A stretch of 64,000 nucleotides of DNA from Verrucomicrobiales bacterium (GTDB lineage: Bacteria; Verrucomicrobiota; Verrucomicrobiia; Limisphaerales; CAIMTB01): the NCBI GenBank assembly GCA_016795425.1, contig JAEUHG010000001.1, positions 1 through 64,000 on the forward strand, read 5' to 3'. Below, piece after piece: positions 8,638-18,548 of this stretch (its first letter is position 1; each line of letters begins with the position of its first letter). Made by a program: the position numbers and the translations under genes. The notes below the pieces were generated by a model. That model was not told the origin of the DNA, made no database searches, and saw nothing but the letters and a program-made list of their open reading frames with translations.

Positions 8638-10620
8638 ATGAGCCTGCCCGTCGAGATCTCCTCGCTCGAGGTGGTATTCATCGAGGACAATCCGACCGAC
8701 CTGCTGGTCATCCAGTCGCTGCTCGAAGAGGTCGACCGCCCCAAAGTCCAACTCACGCAGGTCGATTCGCTGCGCGAAGGATTGGCGCTTCTGCGCCGGC
8801 GCCGATTCCATGCCGCCTTGCTCGACCTGCACCTGCCGGACAGCCAGGGAATCAGCACCGTCGATCGCATTCGGCAGGAGGCCCCCGAACTGCCGTTGAT
8901 CGTCCTTACGGGGACCAACGACCCTGGTCTCGTCAGTGAGATCCTCTCCAAAGGCGCCCAGGATTACCTGCTCAAGCAGGACGTCACCGGACTGCTTCTT
9001 GCAAAGGCCATTTACTACGCCATTGAACGCCATCGGGTGGCCGTCGAACTCGATCGCCGAACCCGGAAGCTGGCCGAGAGCGAGGGGCGAATTCGCGAGC
9101 AAGCCGCGCTGATCCATGAGGCGCGCGATTCCATCCTGGTCTTCGATCTGGATGGCAAGGTGATGTTCTGGAACAAGGGCGCCGAACGCATGCACGGATG
9201 GACCGCCGCCGAGGTCCTCGGCCGCCAGGTGCGCGAATTCCTGCACGAAAACCCCTCTCGATTCGAGGAGGCCTGGCTGAGTCTGAAACGCGCCGGAGAA
9301 TGGGCCGGTGAAATGTCCAAGCTCACCCGGGCAGGTCATGAACTGCTCACCGATACCCGCCTCACCCTGGTCCACGACGAATCGGGAAATCCCCGGGCCG
9401 TGCTGTCCATCAGCACCGACATCACCGAACGCAAGAAGCTCGAGTCGAAATTGCTCCGGGTGCAACGCATGGAGAGCATCGGCGCCCTCGCCGGTGGCAT
9501 CGCCCACGACCTCAACAACGTCCTCGCCCCGGTTCTGATGTCCGCGGACATGCTGATCGATCGGCTCCAGGATACGGACGCGAAGGCATTGGTACAGACG
9601 ATCTCCGAAAGCGCCCGACGTGGTGCCGACATGGTCCGCCAGGTCCTCACCTTCGCTCGCGGCGTCGACGCCAATCGCGGCGCCGTTGACCCGCGCTACC
9701 TGATCGCGGATGTGGCGCGGATATTCGAGGATACGTTCCTGAAATCCATCCAGATCAAGACGCAGGTTACCCAGGATGTCTGGTCCGTGGTCGGCGACCG
9801 CACCCAACTGCATCAAGTCCTGATGAACCTCGGGATCAATGCGCGGGATGCCATGCCCCAGGGTGGTGAATTGACCATCAGCGCGAGCAACGTGGTGTTT
9901 GATGCCACCCAGGCCAGCATGAGCCCGGAAGCCAAACCCGGTCCCTATGTCGCCTTCGCCGTCGCCGACACCGGTACGGGCATCCCCCCCGACATCATTG
10001 AGAAGATCTTCGATCCGTTCTTCACCACCAAACCTGTCGGCGAAGGAACCGGACTCGGCCTCGCCACCGTCCAAGGCATCGTCAAAAGCCACAGCGGCTT
10101 CGTCAACGTGTACAGCGAGCCCGGACGCGGCACCACGTTTCGGGTCTACATCCCGGCACGCCAGTTCGATGGCGTGCGCTCCGCGGAGGTCAGGGCCGCG
10201 AATCTCCCCCGCGGAAACGGCGAACTCATCCTGGTGGTCGACGACGAAGCCTCCATCCGACAGATCACCCGCTATACTCTTGAGGCTTTCGGCTACCGCA
10301 CACTGCTCGCGCGGGACGGCACCGAGGCTCTGGCCCTCTACGCCGAGCATCGCTCCCAGATCGCCGTCGTGCTCACCGACATGATGATGCCGATCATGGA
10401 CGGCAACGTCACCATACGCGCCCTCAAAGCGATGAACCCGAACGTCAAGACTATCGCCGCCAGCGGCCTGGGCAGCGAATCCCAATGCCGCGCTGCCACG
10501 GTCGCCGGGTGCAACCACTTCCTTCCCAAACCGTACACCGCCGAAGCCGTCCTGGAGGCGCTGCATTCCGTGCTCCATCCGCAGCCACCAGGAGCCATTG
10601 ACCCTCCCGACGCCACCTAG
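8638..10620 (+). CDS. Hybrid histidine kinase, REC-PAS-HisKA-HATPase-REC
   Basis: A roughly 660-residue cytoplasmic protein flanked by receiver domains. The N-terminal receiver has VVFIEDNPTD and the phospho-aspartate in ALLDLHLPDS. A PAS domain follows (about 150-270, DSILVFDLDGKVMFWN). The HisKA box is GGIAHDLNNVLAPV, the ATPase has NARDAMP, DTGTGIPPD and GTGLGLATV, and the C-terminal receiver has VVDDEAS, the aspartate in VLTDMMMPIMDG and the lysine in LPKPYT. The N-terminal receiver suggests that it is driven by another kinase, perhaps the one at 6387, before passing phosphate to its own C-terminal receiver. A GTG at 8608 would add ten residues; neither start has a clear ribosome-binding site. 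Confidence 0.9.
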   Translation: MSLPVEISSLEVVFIEDNPTDLLVIQSLLEEVDRPKVQLTQVDSLREGLALLRRRRFHAALLDLHLPDSQGISTVDRIRQEAPELPLIVLTGTNDPGLVSEILSKGAQDYLLKQDVTGLLLAKAIYYAIERHRVAVELDRRTRKLAESEGRIREQAALIHEARDSILVFDLDGKVMFWNKGAERMHGWTAAEVLGRQVREFLHENPSRFEEAWLSLKRAGEWAGEMSKLTRAGHELLTDTRLTLVHDESGNPRAVLSISTDITERKKLESKLLRVQRMESIGALAGGIAHDLNNVLAPVLMSADMLIDRLQDTDAKALVQTISESARRGADMVRQVLTFARGVDANRGAVDPRYLIADVARIFEDTFLKSIQIKTQVTQDVWSVVGDRTQLHQVLMNLGINARDAMPQGGELTISASNVVFDATQASMSPEAKPGPYVAFAVADTGTGIPPDIIEKIFDPFFTTKPVGEGTGLGLATVQGIVKSHSGFVNVYSEPGRGTTFRVYIPARQFDGVRSAEVRAANLPRGNGELILVVDDEASIRQITRYTLEAFGYRTLLARDGTEALALYAEHRSQIAVVLTDMMMPIMDGNVTIRALKAMNPNVKTIAASGLGSESQCRAATVAGCNHFLPKPYTAEAVLEALHSVLHPQPPGAIDPPDAT

Positions 10621-10635
10621 ATCGGCCCAGATCCG

Positions 10636-12987
10636 TCAGCGGCTGCTCTTCAGCACCCGCGACACCGTCGCAATCAATTCCGCGAGTTCAAACGGCTTCC
10701 GAACCACCGCGTCGACGCCAATCTTCCGCAGACTATCAACCGTCCCACTGGCTCCACTCCATTCCAGGACCCCGGTGACGACGATGATGCGGGGACCATC
10801 CGGACGGTCGCGAATCCACCTCGCCAGTCCGAGGCCATCCAATCCCGGCATCATGAGATCGGTGATGACCAGGCGGACTTCGTTCTCCCCGCGTTCCAGA
10901 ACATCGATCGCCTGTTGGGCATCGTCCACTGAGATGACCCGGTACCCGTGCCGTTCCAGCAGCGAGGCAACCACGCGTCGGAGGCTCGCCTCATCGTCAA
11001 CGACCAGCACACATTCGCCAGCCCCTGATGGAACCGGGGCCGCGCTCGGCGCCCTGGGTTCAGGATCGCTCGATTCACCAGCGCGCAGAAAAAGCTCAAA
11101 GGTCGCTCCACGCCCCGGCTCGCTGGTCACATTCAAATACCCCCCATGCCCCTTCACGATGGCCGCCACGGTCGACAAACCCAGGCCGGTGCCGTGTCCC
11201 AACGCTTTCGTTGAGAAGAACGGATCGAAGATCTTCTCCATGATCTCAGGTTCAATGCCTTGTCCCGTATCGGTGACCGCCAAACGCACGAAGCGCCCAG
11301 GCTCAACACCTGCCGGCATCCAGGAAGCGGCGCTGGTCAACTGAACGTTTCCAACCGAGAACGACAGCGTGCCGCCGTCGGGCATGGCATCCCGGGCGTT
11401 GACGGCGAGATTCATCATCACCTGCTGCAGCTGGGTCGGATCTCCCACCACCGACCACAAACCATCGTCGACATCCACCTTCACCACGATCGATCTGGGA
11501 AGGGTCTCCCGCAGCATGTTCGTCGTCTCCCGCAGCAGGTGCGCCCACCGGATCGCCACTCTCTCCCCTCCCGTGCCGCGACTGAATGCCAGCAATTGCC
11601 GAATGAGTTCGGCACCGCGTTTGGCGCAATTCTCGATCAGGTCCAAAGCCTCCAATTCGCCCGGCGACGAGCGGTCCCGACGCAGCAAAGGTCCCGCCAG
11701 GAGAATGGGTGCCAGAATGTTGTTCAGATCGTGCGCCAACCCTCCGGACAGGGAACCCACGCTCTCCAATCGCTGCGCCCGGAGAAACTGCGCCTCCACC
11801 CGCTTCTTGTCGCTAATGTCCTGGACGGTGCCAATCGCCGTTACCGGACTTCCCTCGGCGTCGAATTCCAAGCGCGCCTTCTGATGGACCCAGCGCACGG
11901 TCGATCCCACCAGGATACGGTGCTCGACATCAAACGGCTCTCGTTGAAGCGCCGCCTTCCAGGCTTGCCTCAGAAAATCCACGTCTTTGGGATGCACGCG
12001 TTCGAAGAACCCTGCCTCGGTCATTCGCGTGCCGCATGGAATCCCGAAAATATTGCAGGTCTCCTCCGACCATTCGAGCCGCCCGCTGGTCAGGTCGAGG
12101 GTCCAGCTACCCACATGAGCGACCTCCTGCGCTCGTCTCAGTTTCGTTTCACTTTCGCGTAACGCCACCTCCATGCGCCGGCGCTCGGTGATTTCCGTCG
12201 ACATTCCGCAAAGCCCGCGAATGCGGCCATCCGCCTGACGAACGGGGAATTTGACGGACAGAAAAACCCGAACCTCCCCGTCCTTTTCCAGCAACTCCTC
12301 GACCTCGATGGTTTCGCCGCCCAACAGAACCCGGCGGTCATTGTCCACAAACCGGCCAGCCACGGTGGACGAGAAGACCTCCGTATCCAGTCGTCCCAGT
12401 ACCGAGTCGCGATTCAGCCCGGTAACGCTCTCCCACTGCCGGTTCACCAGTTCGTATCGCCCGACAGCATCCTTCACGAAAATCAGCGCACCGCTGCATT
12501 CGATAAGGTCGGACAAGAACTGGCGGCTTTCCTCCAATGACCGTGTGCGTTCCGCCACCAAAAGCTCAAGGTTCTCCCGGTACCGGTGGTGCTCCCTTTC
12601 CAACCGCCGCTTCTCCTCGACCAATTCCCCAAACCGGATGGCCTGCCGCACCGCCCTCAGGATCGATTCCTTGTCGATCGGCTTGGGCAGGTAGTCGACA
12701 GCCCCTGCCCGGATGGCGTCCCGCGCGGTTTCGAATCCGGGCTCGCCGGTCATCATGACAACCTGCGCCGCCGGACACGCGCGCTTCACTTCGGGCAGCA
12801 ATTCGAGGCCGGAACCGCCCGGTAGAACCAGGTCCAACAGCGCCACATCGAAGGCGGCCGAGGAAAGCAGGCGCCGGGCGCTGTCCCCGCTGTCCGCCAA
12901 TTGGACCTCATGCCCATCACTCAACAGGAAAGCGCCGAGGGTTTGCCGCACCCCGCGCTCATCGTCGACGATCAACACTCTCGCCAT
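10636..12987 (-). CDS. Hybrid histidine kinase, REC-PAS-PAS-HisKA-HATPase-REC
   Basis: A 783-residue cytoplasmic kinase if started at the ATG at 12987, which opens directly on the receiver sequence MARVLIVDDERG; the frame continues upstream without conserved sequence. Order: receiver (phospho-aspartate in ALLDLVLPGG, lysine in LPKPID), coiled linker, two PAS domains (about 150-270 and 275-400), HisKA with GGLAHDLNNILAPI, HATPase with NARDAMP, DTGQGIEPE and GTGLGLSTV, and a C-terminal receiver (VVDDEAS, VITDLMMPG, VRKPFE). It closely resembles the hybrid kinase at 8638 in the HisKA and ATPase parts, so the two are probably ancient duplicates. Convergent with it, 15 bases apart. Confidence 0.9.
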   Translation of the reverse strand: MARVLIVDDERGVRQTLGAFLLSDGHEVQLADSGDSARRLLSSAAFDVALLDLVLPGGSGLELLPEVKRACPAAQVVMMTGEPGFETARDAIRAGAVDYLPKPIDKESILRAVRQAIRFGELVEEKRRLEREHHRYRENLELLVAERTRSLEESRQFLSDLIECSGALIFVKDAVGRYELVNRQWESVTGLNRDSVLGRLDTEVFSSTVAGRFVDNDRRVLLGGETIEVEELLEKDGEVRVFLSVKFPVRQADGRIRGLCGMSTEITERRRMEVALRESETKLRRAQEVAHVGSWTLDLTSGRLEWSEETCNIFGIPCGTRMTEAGFFERVHPKDVDFLRQAWKAALQREPFDVEHRILVGSTVRWVHQKARLEFDAEGSPVTAIGTVQDISDKKRVEAQFLRAQRLESVGSLSGGLAHDLNNILAPILLAGPLLRRDRSSPGELEALDLIENCAKRGAELIRQLLAFSRGTGGERVAIRWAHLLRETTNMLRETLPRSIVVKVDVDDGLWSVVGDPTQLQQVMMNLAVNARDAMPDGGTLSFSVGNVQLTSAASWMPAGVEPGRFVRLAVTDTGQGIEPEIMEKIFDPFFSTKALGHGTGLGLSTVAAIVKGHGGYLNVTSEPGRGATFELFLRAGESSDPEPRAPSAAPVPSGAGECVLVVDDEASLRRVVASLLERHGYRVISVDDAQQAIDVLERGENEVRLVITDLMMPGLDGLGLARWIRDRPDGPRIIVVTGVLEWSGASGTVDSLRKIGVDAVVRKPFELAELIATVSRVLKSSR

Positions 12988-13140
12988 GGACCGGTTGGGT
13001 TGCCGAATCGACTGGCCCGCCCACAGCCCTCGAGAACAAGAGGTGCCGTGCCAGGGCTTGAAGGAAACCCAATCCCTCTCCGAGGCGCAACTCCCGGTCC
13101 GCGAATCGAAGTGATACGCCACCGCCCCAGCATCGGGACG

Positions 13141-15621
13141 TCAGGTTTTCACTTCATTCGAGCCAGCGCCCCCCGATACCTCCCTGGTGGCGGCACCGTC
13201 ATGAGCGAGTGGCAAATCCACATGGAACCGGGTGCCCACTCCGATTTCTGTCTCGAAATGCAGGACACCATGGTGGTCGCGTACCAGTCCATGACTGATC
13301 GAAAGTCCGAGTCCGGTCCCTTTGTCTCTCGACTTGGTGGTGTAGAACGGCTCGAAGACTCGATCCCTCACCTCGACGGGGATTCCATCGCCGCGATCCA
13401 TGACGCTCAGGCGGATCCAAGGCTGGCGGTCACACGTCACGACCTTCCCTTCGATCTCAATCCGCTTGTCTGAGTGAGATCCGGGAAAGCGCAGGTTCAG
13501 GGCGTCGCGCGCGTTGGTAAGCAGGTTCATCAACACTTGTTGAATCTCGGAGGCCCGGCATGGCACCAACGGCAGATCCTCGGAGACTCGGATCCCGATG
13601 GCGATCTGATCCTTGCGAAAGAGCACCCGAACCAGCGACAAGGTGGATTCCACGATATCATGCAGGCGCGCCGGGGCCATGGGCTGGTGGCCACGGTGGG
13701 CGAACTGCAGCAGTCCCCGGACGATGCCTGCCACCCGCCTTGATTCGCCGATGATCTCCGCGGCGTAGTCGGCAATCTCACCATCCCGAGAAGGGTGATC
13801 CACGATCAACTGGGCGTAATTCATCATGCCGGTAATCGGATTGTTGATCTCGTGAGCCACACCGCTGGCCAGCGTTCCGATGGCTTCGAGCTTCTGCTGA
13901 TGCCGTAAGCGCGCCTCAAGCTCCTTTCGTTCCGCCTCCTGGCGCTTGCGATCGCTGATATCGCGCAGGATCACCTGCCAGTACCATTTCGCACCTATCC
14001 TGACGGCACCGAGACTGCACTCCACCGGAAAGGTGGTGCCATCCTTGCGGCGGTGGATCTCCTCGAAGAGCCTGGCGCCAGCGGTTCCAAGCCCCGGCTC
14101 CGTGGTGCTCGAGCGAGGCGGCAAGGGTTGACCTCCCAGTTGGGACCAATGGCACTGCGAAAACTCCGCGCGGGTGAAACCGTAGGCACGCATCGCCTGT
14201 TGATTCACCTCCAACACCTCGCCGTTTTCCCTGAGAAGAAGGATCGGATCATTGGCCTGGTTCATGAGCAACGCAATGCGCTCGGCAAGAACCAACCGCT
14301 GCCGATCCACCAGTCGCGCCCGCCGCTCCCAGACGTAGCGCATGCCCAATATCATGGCCGCGAGCAGCACCAACAAAAGCCCCAAGGTCAACCACGCCTG
14401 CGTCTTCAGTGATGTGTAGAGTTCCGACCGATCCTTCTTAACCACCAGGTGCCAGGGTGTCCCCGGCACAGACCGCGCCACGGCAATCACTGGAACACCG
14501 CGGTAGTCCAACGTTTCAAAAGCTCCCGCCCCTTCAGCCTCGATACGGGCCGCGAATTGTTCGCTTTTGGCATCCGGTAGCGATCGTCGACCGCCACCCG
14601 GAAGCGTGTCGTGCCTCAGGCGAGTGAGATTCTCCAGCGCGTCACCTTGGCGTCGAATCAGGAGCACCTCGGCGGTCGGACTCGACACCGGCCACTTTTG
14701 CAGCATCGGAAACAGCAGGTGCTCCGGATCAACCCGCAACAAAAGGTGCCCCAAAGGCGCCTCGACGGAAGTCCCACCAACTCCCGCCTCCCCCAACACC
14801 GGCGCCACGAGATCCATTCGCGCCTCCCCCGTCGCAGCATCGTGCTGCAGGTCCGAGATCTTGATCGGCCCTTCCTCAAACATGGCCACGAATGAAGACG
14901 GCAGGCGTTCCGGAAGTCGCAAATGGCCGTCGGGAAGGTACAGGCGGAGAGCCGCCGCGGCGTCGTAGAATCCCACGTCTTCGTAACGACTGCCCCCTTT
15001 CAACAGGTTCAACCAGTTCAGAAGCCTGGCTCGAATCTCCGGTCTTGTCGGATTGGCCACGTAAGCTCGGACGTCGGCAGCCACAAAAGCCGCCTGCGAG
15101 AAAAACTTTGCATCCCCCAACCTCTCGCTTCGCCAGCCTTCGAACTGGGCAACCTTCAAGTTGGCAATGGCCTCAAGATCGCTCACGCCAGTCGACCGCA
15201 ATTGCCTTCGTTGATGCCGAAGATGCAGGGCGCCCAAGGCGAGAATGAAGACAAAGAGGACCAGGCCCAGTGCCCCGAACAGTTCACGATCCCCCCTCCT
15301 TTCAGCCGAAGACTCCGACCCCGTCGGTCCGTACCCGGCCGGCGACGGTTCCGGAGCTGTCTGGTGACCTCCCTTCCGCAGAATCCTTCCAACGATCAGG
15401 ACACTCGAAATCAGCACGCCCACGACAGCGAACCGCCAACCGAGGGCGGTGACGCTTCGATTCGAAATCAGCAGGTCCCCCACATCGGACACCTCGATCC
15501 AAACCCAGAGGCACGAAATCAAGAAAAGGAGATCCAACGCCAACCTCGAACCTCGATGCTCCCAAAGACGGTCCACGGTCCAACGCCAAAGCGTGGATGA
15601 TTCAACGACCGGCCGGGCCAT
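13141..15621 (-). CDS. Membrane sensor histidine kinase with extracytoplasmic domain
   Basis: An 826-residue kinase. Three hydrophobic segments lie in the first 150 residues (around LALDLLFLISCLWVWIEV, FAVVGVLISSVLIVG and LGLVLFVFILALGAL). A large periplasmic domain (about 160-390) follows, of Cache-like length and layout, and closes with the segment WLTLGLLLVLLAAMILG. Next are a PAS domain (DPILLLRENGEVLEVN), a HisKA box with GVAHEINNPITGM and a HATPase domain with NLLTNARDAL, DRGDGIPVE and GTGLGLSIS. There is no receiver domain. It ends about 150 bases before the start of the hybrid kinase at 12987 on the same strand, so that protein, which begins with a receiver, is the likely partner. The ligand is unknown. 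Confidence 0.88.
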   Translation of the reverse strand: MARPVVESSTLWRWTVDRLWEHRGSRLALDLLFLISCLWVWIEVSDVGDLLISNRSVTALGWRFAVVGVLISSVLIVGRILRKGGHQTAPEPSPAGYGPTGSESSAERRGDRELFGALGLVLFVFILALGALHLRHQRRQLRSTGVSDLEAIANLKVAQFEGWRSERLGDAKFFSQAAFVAADVRAYVANPTRPEIRARLLNWLNLLKGGSRYEDVGFYDAAAALRLYLPDGHLRLPERLPSSFVAMFEEGPIKISDLQHDAATGEARMDLVAPVLGEAGVGGTSVEAPLGHLLLRVDPEHLLFPMLQKWPVSSPTAEVLLIRRQGDALENLTRLRHDTLPGGGRRSLPDAKSEQFAARIEAEGAGAFETLDYRGVPVIAVARSVPGTPWHLVVKKDRSELYTSLKTQAWLTLGLLLVLLAAMILGMRYVWERRARLVDRQRLVLAERIALLMNQANDPILLLRENGEVLEVNQQAMRAYGFTRAEFSQCHWSQLGGQPLPPRSSTTEPGLGTAGARLFEEIHRRKDGTTFPVECSLGAVRIGAKWYWQVILRDISDRKRQEAERKELEARLRHQQKLEAIGTLASGVAHEINNPITGMMNYAQLIVDHPSRDGEIADYAAEIIGESRRVAGIVRGLLQFAHRGHQPMAPARLHDIVESTLSLVRVLFRKDQIAIGIRVSEDLPLVPCRASEIQQVLMNLLTNARDALNLRFPGSHSDKRIEIEGKVVTCDRQPWIRLSVMDRGDGIPVEVRDRVFEPFYTTKSRDKGTGLGLSISHGLVRDHHGVLHFETEIGVGTRFHVDLPLAHDGAATREVSGGAGSNEVKT

Positions 15622-15741
15622 GACCTATTGTGTGCCGAAATCCTCGACCGCCCGCCATCATTCTGTGGCCGCATGCCGTCCGCCACCGGGAGACCGGAAA
15701 ATCGACTTCAGACCCGCGGCGACGCCTGTTCCAATCGGTCC

Positions 15742-16467
15742 GTGCACAATCCTCTTATCGCCGCCCTCGACGTTCCTTCCGCCGATCGCGCCGTGGCACT
15801 GGCCGACGCCATTGGCCCGTGGGTGGGAGCTCTCAAGGTCGGCAGCGAACTCTTCACCAGCGCCGGCCCGGATTTTGTCCGCCGCCTGCGCGGCACCGGC
15901 GCCAAGGTATTCCTCGACCTCAAGTTTCACGACATTCCGAACACCGTCGCCAAGGCCGTTGCCGCCGCCACACGTCTCGACATCCAAATGCTCACCATCC
16001 ACACCGCCGGCGGCGACGAAATGATGCGCGCCGCCGAAGCTTCGGCCCAGGAGACTGCCGCTTCGCTTGGCAAACCCACTCCACTGGTCCTCGGCGTCAC
16101 CGTCCTCACCAGCATGGACGCCCGGCAACTCGCCTCAGTCACTCTTGAAACGCAGGTTGAACGGCAAGTCGAGCGCCTGGCCCACCTCGCCGTGTCGGCC
16201 GGACTGCGCGGTCTCGTCTGCTCCCCTCTCGAACTTCCTCGGCTTCGCCAGTTCCTTCCACGCAGCATTCAACTCGTCACGCCCGGGATCCGGTTGGAAC
16301 CACCGACGGGTTCCGATGACCAGAAGCGGACCCTCTCGCCGGAGGACGCCCTCCGCGGCGGCGCCGATTGGCTGGTGATTGGCAGGCCCATCTACGCGGC
16401 CGCCGATCCGAAAGCCGCGACGCTCGACCTTCGACGCCGCGTGGGGCTGGCCGAGAGCGCCAACTGA
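15742..16467 (+). CDS. pyrF: Orotidine 5'-phosphate decarboxylase
   Basis: Converts orotidine monophosphate to UMP, the last step of de novo pyrimidine synthesis, in the cytoplasm. The diagnostic active-site stretch DLKFHDIPNT with its Asp-Lys-x-x-Asp is intact, the first strand is PLIAALDV, and the phosphate-binding end VTPGIR and DWLVIGRPI are present. I start at the GTG at 15742 (241 residues), which gives the normal length and places the first beta strand directly after the start; the frame is open to an ATG at 15628 but those 38 residues are not PyrF-like. The patatin lipoprotein gene begins 50 bases downstream, perhaps in the same transcript. Confidence 0.94.
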   Translation: MHNPLIAALDVPSADRAVALADAIGPWVGALKVGSELFTSAGPDFVRRLRGTGAKVFLDLKFHDIPNTVAKAVAAATRLDIQMLTIHTAGGDEMMRAAEASAQETAASLGKPTPLVLGVTVLTSMDARQLASVTLETQVERQVERLAHLAVSAGLRGLVCSPLELPRLRQFLPRSIQLVTPGIRLEPPTGSDDQKRTLSPEDALRGGADWLVIGRPIYAAADPKAATLDLRRRVGLAESAN

Positions 16468-16517
16468 CGGCTGCAGACTGGCCCTCTCCCGCACCTCCTG
16501 TCAGGGTTGGCTCGCCG

Positions 16518-17945
16518 ATGAATCGAAGGCCCAGTTGGATCTACCGGATTCTCCTTTTCACCTTCCCCGCGTTGTTTCTAGCAGGCGGTTGTGTCCGACG
16601 GATACCCAACCCGCCCCTCGCTGCGGCCGATCTGGAACGTGGTTACTATTTCCATTCCCACACCCGTCCCAACAACTCCCCGGACACAGTCTTCATCCTC
16701 TGCTTTTCCGGAGGGGGCACGCGTGCGGCGGCCTTGTCCCTGGGGGTCCTCGATCAACTGCGCCAGATTCCGCTGGAGCGGAATGGCAGGACGAACCGAC
16801 TGCTCGACGAGGTCGACGCCATCTCCTCGGTCTCCGGCGGCAGCGTGACGGCCGCCGCCTATGCTCTCTACGGAGACCAAACCTTCGACCTACTTGATGC
16901 GGCCTTTCTCAAGCGGAACGTTCAACAACTTCTCTTCTTCCGTGTCATCAATCCGTTTCGGTGGCCAAAACTGATGTCGCGCACCTTTGGACGGTCTGAT
17001 CTCGCCGCTGATTTGTACGACGAACTCCTCTTCCGCGGCCGCACCTTCGGTGATCTCTCCAAAAAACCAGGGGCGTTCGTCGCGATGAATGCGACCGACA
17101 TCTCCACCGGAGCCCGCTTCAGTTTCACCCAATATCAATTCGATCTGTTGTGCACCGATCTCACACCTCTCCGCGTCTCGCAGGCGGTGGCCGCCTCCTC
17201 CGCCGTTCCAGGCCTGCTTTCGCCCATCACGATCGACAACCACGCAGGAACCTGCGGTTCCGCCCTTGCCGAAGCCGTCAGGATCGCCACCCAACCGGAA
17301 ACCAAATCCGTCGGCTCCCGCGCCCGCTTCCACTTCCTCGAAATGGCCACCTACCTGGATCGCACGAACCACCCGTATGTTCATCTCGTGGACGGTGGGG
17401 TGTCCGATAACCTCGGCATCCGCGGCGTACTCGATGGCATCTACGCGATTGAATCCAATCCCGAGTCGCGTCCCCGGGCCAACCTGGATCTCGTCCAACG
17501 CGTCGCCATCGTCGTGGTCAACGCCTATTCCAAGCCCGACACGGGCTGGGCCAAACGAGAAGAAGGCCCGGGTTCCCTCGAGCTTGCCATCGCCGGCGCC
17601 ACCGTGCCCATGGACCGCTATTCCTACGAGACCGTCGAACTGCTCAAGGAACAGGTGGAACAATGGCGCGCCCGACAACACGAGGAACTGGGGAAGTCAC
17701 CGACCCAACGGCCGGAGGTGCGATTCTATCCGGTGATTGTCAGTTTCGCCGATCTCACCAACGTCACCGAACGCTCCTACTTCCTCAATCAGCCCACCAG
17801 CTTCTACCTGCCGGACGATGCCGTGGATAAGCTGAAACAAGTCGGTGGCCGCCTCCTTCTGCAATCCCCGACCTTCAAGGATTTTCTCCGCGATCTAAAC
17901 GGTGAACCGGTCCACTCCGCCGCAACCGACACGAACCGGCCCTGA
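16518..17945 (+). CDS. Patatin-like phospholipase lipoprotein
   Basis: A 475-residue lipid acyl hydrolase that is probably lipidated. From the ATG at 16518 there is a signal peptide ending in LAGGC, a lipobox with Cys25. Patatin signatures follow: SGGGTRA (64-70) as the oxyanion loop, SVSGGS with the nucleophile Ser106, and VDGGVSDN supplying the catalytic aspartate. The dyad is therefore complete. The frame is open upstream to 16368, inside pyrF, but only the later start yields a signal peptide. The rest of the C-terminal half (about 300-475) is not recognisable beyond the family. Likely acts on membrane phospholipids from the periplasmic face or outer membrane; substrate unknown. Confidence 0.88.
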   Translation: MNRRPSWIYRILLFTFPALFLAGGCVRRIPNPPLAAADLERGYYFHSHTRPNNSPDTVFILCFSGGGTRAAALSLGVLDQLRQIPLERNGRTNRLLDEVDAISSVSGGSVTAAAYALYGDQTFDLLDAAFLKRNVQQLLFFRVINPFRWPKLMSRTFGRSDLAADLYDELLFRGRTFGDLSKKPGAFVAMNATDISTGARFSFTQYQFDLLCTDLTPLRVSQAVAASSAVPGLLSPITIDNHAGTCGSALAEAVRIATQPETKSVGSRARFHFLEMATYLDRTNHPYVHLVDGGVSDNLGIRGVLDGIYAIESNPESRPRANLDLVQRVAIVVVNAYSKPDTGWAKREEGPGSLELAIAGATVPMDRYSYETVELLKEQVEQWRARQHEELGKSPTQRPEVRFYPVIVSFADLTNVTERSYFLNQPTSFYLPDDAVDKLKQVGGRLLLQSPTFKDFLRDLNGEPVHSAATDTNRP

Positions 17946-17956
17946 TGCCACAGGCG

Positions 17957-18370
17957 TCACTCGTCGCCCGAAGGGCCTCGACGCCAATGCTTCCGGGTGG
18001 CGCGACGAACTTTGTCGGCCAGCATTCGCTGCTTGGACGCGCGGCTCCGCGGCCGCTTCTGCCGGCGTACCTTTTCCAGGCGTGCCTTCTCCGCCTCACG
18101 CCGTTCCCGCTGCACTCTCTCGATCTTGTCCAGAAGCAGCTCCCGGGCCATTTCCCGATTCCGGCCTTGTGAACGGCTCTCCTGGCAGCGCACCTGCAAA
18201 CCGGTGAGTCGATGAACCAGCACCACACAGGTCGAGGTCTTGTTCACGTTCTGCCCGCCATGGCCGCTCGACCGCACAAAAACCTCCTCGAACTCCTCCT
18301 CCCGCACTCCCAGAGCCGCCATGCGCCGGGCCATCGACGTGGTTTGCGTTGTCGGCGCATCGCTTTCCAT
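17957..18370 (-). CDS. ArfB-like peptidyl-tRNA hydrolase / release-factor domain protein
   Basis: A 137-residue stand-alone class I release-factor catalytic domain. The GGQ tripeptide that reaches the peptidyl-transferase centre is at 38-40 within SSGHGGQNVNKTST, the usual context. The C-terminal tail is highly basic (KVRRQKRPRSRASKQRML), as in ArfB, where it enters the empty mRNA channel of stalled ribosomes. It has no codon-recognition domain, so a ribosome-rescue role is likely. The exact subfamily (ArfB versus the related bacterial RF-like proteins) cannot be settled by eye. It is convergent with the patatin gene, 11 bases apart. Confidence 0.85.
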   Translation of the reverse strand: MESDAPTTQTTSMARRMAALGVREEEFEEVFVRSSGHGGQNVNKTSTCVVLVHRLTGLQVRCQESRSQGRNREMARELLLDKIERVQRERREAEKARLEKVRRQKRPRSRASKQRMLADKVRRATRKHWRRGPSGDE

Positions 18371-18548
18371 GGACGTAGACTATCCGCCCGGAACCAACCT
18401 TCAAGGCAGGCTGACCGCGCGAAACGGCGCCGCCAATGGCCGCAGAATTCTGCCGGAATGAACCAGGGGCGGGCTCGCATGGGATTCGGACTTGTCCCGA
18501 AGGTCCCCGAGATCCACGCTGTTTCCAAGACCCACGCGCCCTCTCTCG

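Noticed and set aside
8506..10578. A 690-codon open frame on the minus strand
   Set aside because: It is antisense to the hybrid kinase at 8638, and the long length comes from GC-rich codon bias that depletes stops.
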